The position numbers were made by a program, and so were the translations under genes. Below are positions 33,101 to 40,718 of a stretch of 64,000 nt of DNA, one piece after another. The DNA comes from Flavobacterium sp. GTDB taxonomy: Bacteria; Bacteroidota; Bacteroidia; Flavobacteriales; Flavobacteriaceae. The notes beneath the pieces were generated by a model. The model ran no database searches. It saw only the letters and a program-made list of their open reading frames with translations, and was not told the DNA's origin. Each line of letters begins with the position of its first letter. Position 1 is the first letter of the stretch. The DNA lies in NCBI RefSeq assembly GCF_027484705.1, contig NZ_JAIXSL010000008.1, positions 86,620-150,619 on the forward strand, written 5' to 3'.

Positions 33101-33343
33101 ATGAAAAAAGTATTTTTAAGTTTAGCTGTTATCGCTGCATTAACTGTAGTATCTTGTAAACAAGCTGAAGCTCCTGCTGAAGAAGCTCCAGTAACTGAAG
33201 AAGTAGCACCTGCTGTTGAAGAAGCTGCTGCTGTAGCTGATACTGCTGCTGCTGCTGCAACTGAAGCTGCTGCAACTGCAACTGATGCTGCTGCAACTGC
33301 AACTGATGCTGCTAAAACTGCAACTGATGCTGCAAAAAAATAA
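33101..33343 (+). CDS. small alanine-rich lipoprotein with heptad-like repeats
   Basis: This 80-residue protein has a lipoprotein signal peptide with a lipobox ending VVSC (Cys19), so the mature protein should be lipid-anchored. The mature part is almost entirely Ala, Thr, Glu, Asp and Lys. It ends in near-perfect seven-residue repeats (TATDAAA, TATDAAK, TATDAAK) encoded by 21-base DNA repeats. This predicts a long amphipathic alpha-helix, loosely like Lpp or other helical envelope spacers. Codons are dominated by GCT/GCA and ACT, as in highly expressed genes. A good promoter and a strong terminator frame it as a single gene. No function is known. Confidence 0.8.
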   Translation: MKKVFLSLAVIAALTVVSCKQAEAPAEEAPVTEEVAPAVEEAAAVADTAAAAATEAAATATDAAATATDAAKTATDAAKK

Positions 33344-33368
33344 TTAGAAATTAATTTCTAAAAATTTT

Positions 33369-33397
33369 AAAACCACACTTAGGTGTGGTTTTTTTTG
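33369..33397 (+). terminator. intrinsic terminator of the small lipoprotein
   Basis: AAAACCACAC and GTGTGGTTTT form a 10-bp stem with loop TTAG, followed by a run of T. It ends the lipoprotein transcript before the tRNA genes on the other strand. Confidence 0.9.
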
Positions 33398-33480
33398 CTT
33401 TATACTTTCCTGAAAATCAATTCCGTTTTAGAAAACATATTCCAAAAAAAAAGCCCCAAACATAGTTTGAAGCTTTCTTG

Positions 33481-33566
33481 TACTCAGAGCGGGACTTGAA
33501 CCCGCACGAACATTGCTGTTCACTGGATTTTAAGTCCAGCGTGTCTACCAATTTCACCATCCGAGC
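33481..33566 (-). tRNA. tRNA-Leu (anticodon TAA)
   Basis: The minus strand folds into an 86-base class II tRNA. The acceptor stem is GCTCGGA with TCTGAGT, the anticodon stem CTGGA/TCCAG has loop CTTAAAA (anticodon TAA), there is a long variable arm, and the T-arm contains GGTTCAAGTCC. The discriminator is A and the 3' CCA is not encoded. It lies 18 bases downstream of tRNA-Gly in the same direction. Confidence 0.95.
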
Positions 33567-33584
33567 ATGCTGTGACTTTTATTG

Positions 33585-33657
33585 AGCGAAAAACGGGGCT
33601 CGAACCCGCGACCTCGACCTTGGCAAGGTCGCGCTCTACCAACTGAGCTATTTTCGC
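33585..33657 (-). tRNA. tRNA-Gly (anticodon GCC)
   Basis: The minus strand gives a 73-base tRNA with acceptor stem GCGAAAA/TTTTCGC, D-arm AGCTCAGTTGGTAGAGC, anticodon stem GACCT/AGGTC with loop TGCCA-type (anticodon GCC), and T-arm GGGTTCGAGCCCC. The discriminator base is U, as usual for tRNA-Gly, and CCA is not encoded. It is the first gene of a two-tRNA unit. Confidence 0.95.
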
Positions 33658-33701
33658 ATTTTTTTAAAGAACATAGCAACACTTGTTCCGTATTGCGAGG
33701 G

Positions 33702-33731
33702 CAAATTTAATACTTTAATTCAATTCTACAA
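33702..33731 (-). promoter_or_regulatory. promoter of the tRNA-Gly/tRNA-Leu unit (TTG-N19-TAAATTTG, minus strand)
   Basis: On the minus strand TTG (33731-33729) and TAAATTTG (33709-33702) are spaced by 19 bases, and the tRNA-Gly 5' end is 44 bases further down. Both elements and the spacing fit the Bacteroidetes consensus. Confidence 0.7.
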
Positions 33732-33798
33732 GTCTTTTTTATAAAAAATATTTCAAATTTTTAACTTGCTGAATACCTATCAATTAAAGTATTTCAAG

Positions 33799-36414
33799 CT
33801 ATTTCTTGGTCAGCATTCTTTTGATTTCATTGAGCTTCATCATCGCTTCAATGGGCGTCAAACTATTAATATCCAAAGAAAGGATTTCGTCTTTAATTTC
33901 TTCAAGCAAAGGATCGTCGAGATTGAAAAAACTCATCTGCATTTCCGTTTTCTCTGCTTTTAACCCGTGGAGTGCATCACCGGAATGATTCTTCTCGAGT
34001 TTCTTCAAAATGTTTTGCGCTTTCGAAATGACCAACTGCGGAATCCCGGCCATTTTAGCCACATGGATTCCAAAACTATGTGCGCTTCCGCCTTTGACCA
34101 GTTTGCGGATAAAAAGCACCGTGTCTTTTAGCTCTTTCACAGAAACATTATAATTCTGGATTCGCGGCAACAAGTCGCTCATTTCATTCAATTCGTGATA
34201 ATGCGTCGCAAATAAGGTTTTTGGTTTTGTAGGATGTTCATGCAAAAATTCCGCAATCGCCCAGGCAATTGAAATGCCGTCGTAGGTACTGGTTCCGCGT
34301 CCGATTTCATCTAATAAAATCAAGCTTCTCTCCGAAAGGTTGTTCAGGATTGATGCCGTTTCATTCATCTCTACCATAAAAGTAGATTCGCCCATAGATA
34401 TATTATCGCTCGCGCCGACACGCGTGAATATCTTATCGACCACGCCCATCTTAACGCTTTCCGCCGGAACGAAACTTCCCATCTGCGCCAATAAGACAAT
34501 CAAAGCCGTTTGCCTTAGGATAGCCGATTTACCGGACATGTTTGGCCCTGTAATCATAATTAGTTGCTGGGTTTCCCTGTCCAGAAAAACATCATTGGCA
34601 ATATAAGGAACGCCGAGTGGCAATTGTTTTTCAATCACCGGATGGCGTCCATTTTTGATATCGAGTTCGAAACTGTCTTCGAGTTCGGGGCATACATATT
34701 TATTGTCAATAGCCAATTGTGCGAACGAAGTCAGGCAATCGATTTGGGCCACCAAACTCGCGTTCAACTGAACAGGTTTGATATAGGTTGCAATCCAATT
34801 GACCAAATCTTCAAACAAAGCCACTTCGAGCTTATAAATTTTCTCTTCAGCGCCTAAGATTTTGGTTTCGTATTCTTTTAATTCCTCGGTAATGTAGCGC
34901 TCGGCATTGACCAAAGTCTGCTTGCGGATCCATTCCGGCGGGACTTTATCTTTGTGTGTGTTGCGAACTTCAATATAATAGCCAAATACGTTGTTGAATG
35001 AAATTTTCAACGACGAGATTCCGGTACGCTCCGATTCCCTGAGTTCAATACCTTCCAAAAACTCTTTGCCTGAATTGGAAATCATCCGCAATTCATCGAG
35101 TTCTTCATTGACGCCTTTCGCAATCGCATTTCCTTTAGCAATCGCAACGGGAGCTTCCTGATTTAAAGTCGATTCGATTTTTGCGCGCAACAAGTCACAA
35201 CTGTCCAATTGTTCGCCGATTTTCTTCACAGCCAGCTGTGTACTTTCCGTTGCCAAAGCTTTAATCGGAAGAATCGCATTGAGCGAATCCTTAAGATAAA
35301 TGACTTCGCGTGGAGAAACTTTTCCAGCCGCAATTTTAGAAATCAACCGTTCCAAATCAGAAATCTGCTTAATTTGAAACTGAATGCTTTTTAAAATCTC
35401 TGGGTTGTCTTTTAAATAACCAACGACTTCATGCCGGCTTTGAATTTTCTGGCTGTCTTTTAAAGGCAAGGCCATCCAGCGTTTAAGCAACCTGCCGCCC
35501 ATCGGGGAAAGCGTCTTATCGATGACGTCGAGTAACGTAACAGCACTCGGATTATAACTGTGATACAATTCCAGATTTCGGATGGTAAAGCGATCCATCC
35601 AGACATAAGCATCTTCGGCTATTCGCTGGATACTTGTAATATGCTGGCGTTTATTGTGCTGGGTTTCTGATAAATAATATAAAATAGCACCGGATGAAAT
35701 GATGCCTTCTGAAAGTTCTTCGATTCCAAAACCTTTTAAAGTGGCAGTCTGGAAATGGTTGGTTAAAGTTTCAACAGCATAGTCTTCTTTGTAAACCCAA
35801 TCCTCGAGGTAGAAATGGTTGTAATCCTCGCCAAAAACTTCCCTGAAATTGTTCTTATGGATTTTCGGGATTAAGACTTCGCTCGGGTTGAAATTCTGTA
35901 ATAGTTTATCAATATATTCATCGTTACCTTGTGCTGTGAGGAATTCGCCGGTGGAAACATCCAAAAATGACACACCGATATGCTTTTTCCCAAAATAAAC
36001 GGACGCCAAAAAATTGTTTGATTTCGATTGTAAAACCTCATCATTCATCGAAACTCCGGGCGTGACCAATTCGGTAACTCCACGCTTGACAATCGTTTTG
36101 GTCATTTTTGGATCTTCAAGCTGGTCGCAAATCGCTACACGAAGCCCGGCTTTCACTAATTTAGGCAAATAAGTATTAAGGGAATGATGCGGAAAACCCG
36201 CTAAAGCCGTTTCCGTTTCTGACCCCGCACCTCTTTTGGTCAGTACGATGCCTAATATTTTTGAAGCCCTGATCGCATCTTCCCCAAAGGTTTCATAAAA
36301 ATCGCCGACCCGAAACAATAAACAAGCATCAGGATACTTCCTTTTGATCTCGTTATACTGCTTCATCAAGGGGGTTTCTTTTACCTCTTTCTCTTTGGTA
36401 GCCAAGGCTTGCAT
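33799..36414 (-). CDS. mutS: DNA mismatch repair protein MutS
   Basis: This 871-residue protein recognises base mismatches and starts methyl-independent or MutL-coupled repair. The N-terminal mismatch-binding motif with the Phe-x-Glu pair is seen in [16 protein letters not shown]. The ATPase domain has Walker [10 protein letters not shown] near residue 620, a Walker B segment ([17 protein letters not shown]) and ATHYHEL. Length and domain order are those of classical MutS1 rather than MutS2, since no Smr domain is present. It is monocistronic on the minus strand. Confidence 0.97.
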   Translation of the reverse strand: MQALATKEKEVKETPLMKQYNEIKRKYPDACLLFRVGDFYETFGEDAIRASKILGIVLTKRGAGSETETALAGFPHHSLNTYLPKLVKAGLRVAICDQLEDPKMTKTIVKRGVTELVTPGVSMNDEVLQSKSNNFLASVYFGKKHIGVSFLDVSTGEFLTAQGNDEYIDKLLQNFNPSEVLIPKIHKNNFREVFGEDYNHFYLEDWVYKEDYAVETLTNHFQTATLKGFGIEELSEGIISSGAILYYLSETQHNKRQHITSIQRIAEDAYVWMDRFTIRNLELYHSYNPSAVTLLDVIDKTLSPMGGRLLKRWMALPLKDSQKIQSRHEVVGYLKDNPEILKSIQFQIKQISDLERLISKIAAGKVSPREVIYLKDSLNAILPIKALATESTQLAVKKIGEQLDSCDLLRAKIESTLNQEAPVAIAKGNAIAKGVNEELDELRMISNSGKEFLEGIELRESERTGISSLKISFNNVFGYYIEVRNTHKDKVPPEWIRKQTLVNAERYITEELKEYETKILGAEEKIYKLEVALFEDLVNWIATYIKPVQLNASLVAQIDCLTSFAQLAIDNKYVCPELEDSFELDIKNGRHPVIEKQLPLGVPYIANDVFLDRETQQLIMITGPNMSGKSAILRQTALIVLLAQMGSFVPAESVKMGVVDKIFTRVGASDNISMGESTFMVEMNETASILNNLSERSLILLDEIGRGTSTYDGISIAWAIAEFLHEHPTKPKTLFATHYHELNEMSDLLPRIQNYNVSVKELKDTVLFIRKLVKGGSAHSFGIHVAKMAGIPQLVISKAQNILKKLEKNHSGDALHGLKAEKTEMQMSFFNLDDPLLEEIKDEILSLDINSLTPIEAMMKLNEIKRMLTKK

Positions 36415-36531
36415 GTTTTAAGTGGATTCAAAATTGAACAGCGAATTTAAAAATTTTAAAGTGAATAAATGGCAATCTCAAAAATTAATTAATTTTAAGA
36501 AAGATTTAGGATGTTGTTTCGTTTTTTTCTA

Positions 36532-36539
36532 TAGTTTTG
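36532..36539 (+). promoter_or_regulatory. -7 promoter element (TAGTTTTG) for the DUF1573 gene
   Basis: TAGTTTTG fits TAnnTTTG, 25 bases before the ATG. A TTG at 36514-36516 lies 15 bases above it, slightly closer than the usual 17 or more. Confidence 0.6.
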
Positions 36540-36564
36540 TCTAATAATTTTAATAAAAATAACA

Positions 36565-37044
36565 ATGAAAAAAATAGTATTATTAGCTGTTTTAACGATT
36601 TTTGGAGTAACGACTTCAAATGCTCAAGCTAAAAAAGCGGCTGCTAAACCAGCTGCAAAAAAAGAAGCTGCTCCAGCTAAAGCGGAAACTCCAAAAGTAG
36701 AAGGAGCCGGAATGGTATTTGAAAACGAAACGATCGATTACGGAACACTTCCTCACAATGCTGACGGAAAACGTGAATTCGTATTCGTAAACAACGGAAC
36801 AAAACCATTAGTAATTACTAACGCTACCGGATCTTGTGGTTGTACAGTACCATCGTTTCCAAAAGAGCCAATCGCTCCTGGTGCTAAAGCTGTTATCGGT
36901 GTAAAATACGCAACTGACAGAGTAGGTGCTTTCACAAAAACAGTAACCGTTACTTCAAATGCTGAAGGTGCTGCATCAAAAGTTTTGACTATCAAAGGAA
37001 CCATCCTTCCAGACGAAACTCCAAAAGAAACTCCAAAAGGATAA
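36565..37044 (+). CDS. DUF1573 domain secreted protein
   Basis: This 159-residue protein has a signal peptide (MKKIVLLAVLTIFGVTTSNAQ), then a Lys/Ala/Pro-rich linker (about residues 22-45), and then an ASH/PapD-like immunoglobulin domain of the DUF1573 family. Key motifs are IDYGTLPHNADGKREFVFVN, GSCGCTVPSFPKEPIAPG (two conserved Cys) and VGAFTKTVTVTSN. DUF1573 proteins are common in Bacteroidota envelopes and lack a known function. A promoter and terminator show it is a single-gene unit. Confidence 0.9.
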   Translation: MKKIVLLAVLTIFGVTTSNAQAKKAAAKPAAKKEAAPAKAETPKVEGAGMVFENETIDYGTLPHNADGKREFVFVNNGTKPLVITNATGSCGCTVPSFPKEPIAPGAKAVIGVKYATDRVGAFTKTVTVTSNAEGAASKVLTIKGTILPDETPKETPKG

Positions 37045-37063
37045 TTCCTTAAACAAATATTTA

Positions 37064-37096
37064 AAAAGCTTCCATACATTTGGGAGCTTTTTTTTT
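37064..37096 (+). terminator. intrinsic terminator after the DUF1573 gene
   Basis: AAAAGCTTCC and GGGAGCTTTT pair over 10 positions (one T-G) around an 8-base loop, followed by a T-run. Confidence 0.85.
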
Positions 37097-37120
37097 GTAT
37101 TCATACTAATACCTTTTAAC

Positions 37121-37651
37121 ATGCGAAAGCTTGAAAACAATGAACTCCAACGCAAATCCATAACCGATTTTAAAGCCGCTGCCAAAACACCGCTGATTAT
37201 CATTTTAGACGACATCCGAAGTTTAAACAATATTGGTTCTGTGTTCCGCACCGCCGATGCATTTCTGATCGAAAAAATTTACCTGTGTGGCATAACAGCA
37301 ATGCCTCCCAATAAGGAAATCCATAAAACTGCGCTTGGGGCTACCGAAACCGTCGCATGGGAACATCATACGGATGTGGTTTCAGTCATTCAAAACCTCA
37401 AAAACGACGGCGTGAAAGTGTTCGCTATTGAACAAGTCGAAAACGCAATCTTTCTTCAGGATTTTAGAGTTGATGCAACTGAAAAGTATGCTTTGGTATT
37501 TGGCAATGAAGTCTTCGGTGTCAGTCAAAATGCGATTGCCCAGTGTGACGGCACGATAGAAATCCCGCAATTAGGAACCAAACATTCACTCAATATTGCC
37601 GTAAGCGCCGGAATCGTAGTCTGGGATTTGTTTAAAAAACTGCGTTATTAA
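37121..37651 (+). CDS. SpoU/TrmH family RNA 2'-O-methyltransferase
   Basis: This 176-residue SPOUT enzyme has the three family motifs: LDDIRSLNNIGSVFRTADAF (motif 1), YALVFGNEVFGVS (motif 2) and IEIPQLGTKHSLNIAVSAGI (motif 3). The fold forms a trefoil-knotted SAM site and methylates ribose 2'-OH in tRNA or rRNA. Its short length, without N-terminal extension, fits the minimal TrmL/TrmH-like form, but the target nucleotide cannot be assigned. Its stop codon overlaps the stop of the convergent folK fusion within TTAA. Confidence 0.9.
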   Translation: MRKLENNELQRKSITDFKAAAKTPLIIILDDIRSLNNIGSVFRTADAFLIEKIYLCGITAMPPNKEIHKTALGATETVAWEHHTDVVSVIQNLKNDGVKVFAIEQVENAIFLQDFRVDATEKYALVFGNEVFGVSQNAIAQCDGTIEIPQLGTKHSLNIAVSAGIVVWDLFKKLRY

Positions 37652-38784
37652 GGATGTAGCGTGTTCTTGATTTCTTCCAACACAAAAATGTAATCCTGTT
37701 GGTTTTTCACAAAATCTCGATCAGAAACATCAATAACCAAAACATTCAAATCCGTTTGCGATTTTATATAATCAAGATAACCGCGATTGATTTTATCCAA
37801 ATATTCCGCCGGAATTTCCTGCTCATAAGTCCTGCCGCGCTGTTTGATGTTCTCTAAAAGCCGCGTCGTATTCTGATACAAATAAATATACAAATCAGGC
37901 TTGGGCATTTCCTTGTAAATGATTTCGAACAACTTTCGATACAATCGATATTCATCATCAGTCAACGTCACTTTGGCAAAAATCAACGACTTGAAGATAT
38001 GGTAATCGGCAATAATGAAATCCTTAAACAAATCGAACTGCGCCAAATCATCGGCAATCTGCTGGTAACGATCCGCCAAAAACGACATTTCCAACGGAAA
38101 AGCATATCGGCTCTGGTCTTCGTAAAACTTCGGCAGAAACGGATTATCGGCAAAACGTTCCAAAACGGTTTTCGCGTTGAAATCTTCAGCAATCTTAGTG
38201 GTTAAAGTGGTTTTTCCCGCACCGATATTACCTTCAATCGCGATATAATTGAGTTGGTCTAAAGCGATTTTTTGCAACGGCAACACAAGCGACTGAACCA
38301 TTCTGCATTGGCTCTTATCTTCAGAAGCTTTTAAAATTTCAGGCAAGTGTTTTTGCAAAATCGGATGACGCCAATCGAGATTCAGGTCGCGCATCGGAAG
38401 CAGTACGAACATGCGTTCCTGCATCGCCGGATGCGGCACCTGAAGGTTTTTGGAATCTATGATTTCTTCGTTGAACGCAATGAGATCGATATCAATGGTG
38501 CGCGACTGGTAGCCTTCATTTTCTGAACGGATCCTGCCTAATTTCTGTTCAATCGCAAGCACTTTTTCGAGTATGGTTTGCGCGGAACTCAGCGTGTGAA
38601 TCACCAAAGCGCAATTGTAGAACGCTTCACCCTCAAAACCCCAAGCCGGTGTTTCATACAATTTCGAAACCTTCACCACCGTTCCGGCTTCGCGATGGAT
38701 CAGATCAATCGCCGATTGGATATTCTCGAGCCGGTTTCCCTGATTGCTTCCTAACGATAAAATAACTTGGTGTTGCGTATACAT
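37648..38784 (-). CDS. folK: fusion of HPPK (FolK) and deoxynucleoside kinase
   Basis: This 378-residue protein joins two enzymes. Residues ~5-160 are 6-hydroxymethyl-7,8-dihydropterin pyrophosphokinase of folate synthesis, with LSLGSNQGNRLENI, PAWGFEGEAFYNCAL and the Mg2+-binding RTIDIDLIAFN. Residues ~178-378 are a deoxynucleoside kinase with P-loop GNIGAGKTT (185-193), ERFADNPFLPKFYED, and a DRY motif at SFLADRYQQ. Such HPPK-deoxyadenosine kinase fusions have been reported in Flavobacterium psychrophilum and Polaribacter. The phosphate acceptor of this copy is inferred from those relatives. The two enzymes are metabolically distinct (folate versus dNTP salvage). Confidence 0.92.
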   Translation of the reverse strand: MYTQHQVILSLGSNQGNRLENIQSAIDLIHREAGTVVKVSKLYETPAWGFEGEAFYNCALVIHTLSSAQTILEKVLAIEQKLGRIRSENEGYQSRTIDIDLIAFNEEIIDSKNLQVPHPAMQERMFVLLPMRDLNLDWRHPILQKHLPEILKASEDKSQCRMVQSLVLPLQKIALDQLNYIAIEGNIGAGKTTLTTKIAEDFNAKTVLERFADNPFLPKFYEDQSRYAFPLEMSFLADRYQQIADDLAQFDLFKDFIIADYHIFKSLIFAKVTLTDDEYRLYRKLFEIIYKEMPKPDLYIYLYQNTTRLLENIKQRGRTYEQEIPAEYLDKINRGYLDYIKSQTDLNVLVIDVSDRDFVKNQQDYIFVLEEIKNTLHP

Positions 38785-38823
38785 ATTAACCGCAAATTAA
38801 GTAAAAGAATTTTAGAATAGAAG

Positions 38824-38831
38824 TATATTTG
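38824..38831 (+). promoter_or_regulatory. -7 promoter element (TATATTTG) for sppA
   Basis: TATATTTG fits TAnnTTTG and lies 78 bases upstream of the sppA ATG in the divergent gap with folK. No -33 TTG was found. Confidence 0.5.
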
Positions 38832-38909
38832 CAACGACTGTTAATAAATTTTATGACGCTTTTTATTTGTAACAATTAGCGTTGAATATCAACCCATCAG
38901 AAAAAAAAT

Positions 38910-40673
38910 ATGCGATTTTTAGGAAATGTATTGGCGACTATAATAGGACTTTTTGCTTTTTGTATGATTTTCTTCTTCGGAATTCTGTTGATCGGCGCGC
39001 TTTTCGGCGGCGGATCGGAAACGACTGAAGTGAAAAACAATTCTGTGATTGAACTCGATTTATCAGAAGTGACCAACGATTATGCGGGAAAATTCAATTA
39101 CAAGGATTTTGATTATTTCGATGCGCGACACGACGGTTTATCCGATGTGATCAAAGCGATTGAAGCGGCAAAAGACGACAGCGACATCAAAGGAATTTCA
39201 ATTTTGAATGACAATTCGAATTTAGGCATGGCGCAAATCAAAACCGTGCGCAAAGCACTCGATGATTTTAAGAAATCTGGCAAATTTGTGTTCGCTTACG
39301 GCAATACTTTTTCGCAAAAGGAATATTACTTAAACTCTGTAGCGAACACGATTTACCTTAATCCTATTGGTGAAATGGAGTTTAAAGGTTTGTCGACCGA
39401 ACTGCTTTTCTTCAAAGATTTTCAGGACAAATACGGCATCAAAATGGAAGTGATTCGCCACGGAAAATACAAAAGCGCCGTTGAACCATTTCTCGAAAAT
39501 AAAATGAGCGACGCCAACCGTGAACAGGTTACCGCACTTTTAAATTCAGTCTGGAATTCGATGCTGACTGACATTTCAATCAGCAGAAATATCCCAATTG
39601 CAAAACTTGACGATGTAGCCAACCATCTAGCCGCAAGAACGCCCGAAATGGCGCAAAGCCAACATTTGGTGGACAAAGTCGCTTACGAAGACGTATATCA
39701 TAACGACATCCGAAAAATCCTTAAAGTCAATGCTGACGAAGATTACAACACCATCAAGATCCTTGATTACGCCAATAATGTAGCCACAACTTCCCAAGGA
39801 AATTCTTCCAAAAACAGGATTGCGGTGATTTATGCGCAAGGCGAAATCGGAAGTGGCGAAGGCGATGTGAATGTGGTAGGTGAACTCTCGATGCGCCGTT
39901 CGCTTCAGGATGCCAGAAAAGACGACAAGATTAAAGCGATTGTACTGCGAATTGATTCACCCGGCGGAAATGCGCTGACCTCCGATTTGATCTGGAGGGA
40001 AATCGAAGTCACCAAAAGAGTCAAACCGGTGATTGTTTCTATGGGCAATTTAGCGGCATCAGGTGGCTATTACATCGCTTGCAACGCCAACAAGATTTTC
40101 GCCGAAAACAACACGATTACAGGATCGATTGGGGTTTTTGGACTGTTGCCGAACTTCACTGCATTGACTACAAAAATGGGAATCAATTCGGAGCAAGTGA
40201 GCACCAATCTCAATGCTGCAGAATACAGCGTTTTCAAACCTTTGGCGGACAATTATCGTTTTATTGCGCAGGAAGGTGTTGAGAAAATATACACCACTTT
40301 CGTGAACCGCGTAGCCACCGGAAGAAGGATGTCTTTCGAGCAAGTCGATGCGATTGCGCAAGGCCGTGTTTGGTCTGGCGCCGAAGCCGTAAAAATTGGT
40401 TTGGTGGATAAAATCGGCGGCATGGATGACGCTTTGCAATACGCTGCCGATCTGGTCAAAATCAAAAACTACAAAACCCAGAATTTCCCGGTATATGAAA
40501 AAGACTTGCAAGACTATTTGGGAAGTTTAGGCGTTCCGTTCATGAAAACCAAAGAAAGTTTCATCAAAGAGGAATTGGGCGAAGAGAATTACAAAATCAT
40601 CGAACAAATCCGTCGCGTGCAGGCTAAAAAAGGCGTTCAGGCCACGATGCCGTTCGAAATCAATATTCATTAA
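38910..40673 (+). CDS. sppA: signal peptide peptidase SppA, 67K type
   Basis: This 587-residue S49 protease has an N-terminal membrane anchor (VLATIIGLFAFCMIFFFGIL) and two tandem ClpP-like halves. The catalytic dyad is K188 in HGKYKSAVEPF of the first half and S384 in GNLAASGGYYIACN of the second, as in E. coli SppA. It degrades cleaved signal peptides at the inner membrane. Length and split dyad identify the long Gram-negative form. It may share a transcript with the AsmA-like gene 45 bases downstream. Confidence 0.94.
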   Translation: MRFLGNVLATIIGLFAFCMIFFFGILLIGALFGGGSETTEVKNNSVIELDLSEVTNDYAGKFNYKDFDYFDARHDGLSDVIKAIEAAKDDSDIKGISILNDNSNLGMAQIKTVRKALDDFKKSGKFVFAYGNTFSQKEYYLNSVANTIYLNPIGEMEFKGLSTELLFFKDFQDKYGIKMEVIRHGKYKSAVEPFLENKMSDANREQVTALLNSVWNSMLTDISISRNIPIAKLDDVANHLAARTPEMAQSQHLVDKVAYEDVYHNDIRKILKVNADEDYNTIKILDYANNVATTSQGNSSKNRIAVIYAQGEIGSGEGDVNVVGELSMRRSLQDARKDDKIKAIVLRIDSPGGNALTSDLIWREIEVTKRVKPVIVSMGNLAASGGYYIACNANKIFAENNTITGSIGVFGLLPNFTALTTKMGINSEQVSTNLNAAEYSVFKPLADNYRFIAQEGVEKIYTTFVNRVATGRRMSFEQVDAIAQGRVWSGAEAVKIGLVDKIGGMDDALQYAADLVKIKNYKTQNFPVYEKDLQDYLGSLGVPFMKTKESFIKEELGEENYKIIEQIRRVQAKKGVQATMPFEINIH

Positions 40674-40718
40674 TCATAATCGCGCCATCGTTGCGTTATA
40701 CTTTATAAATAAAATATT

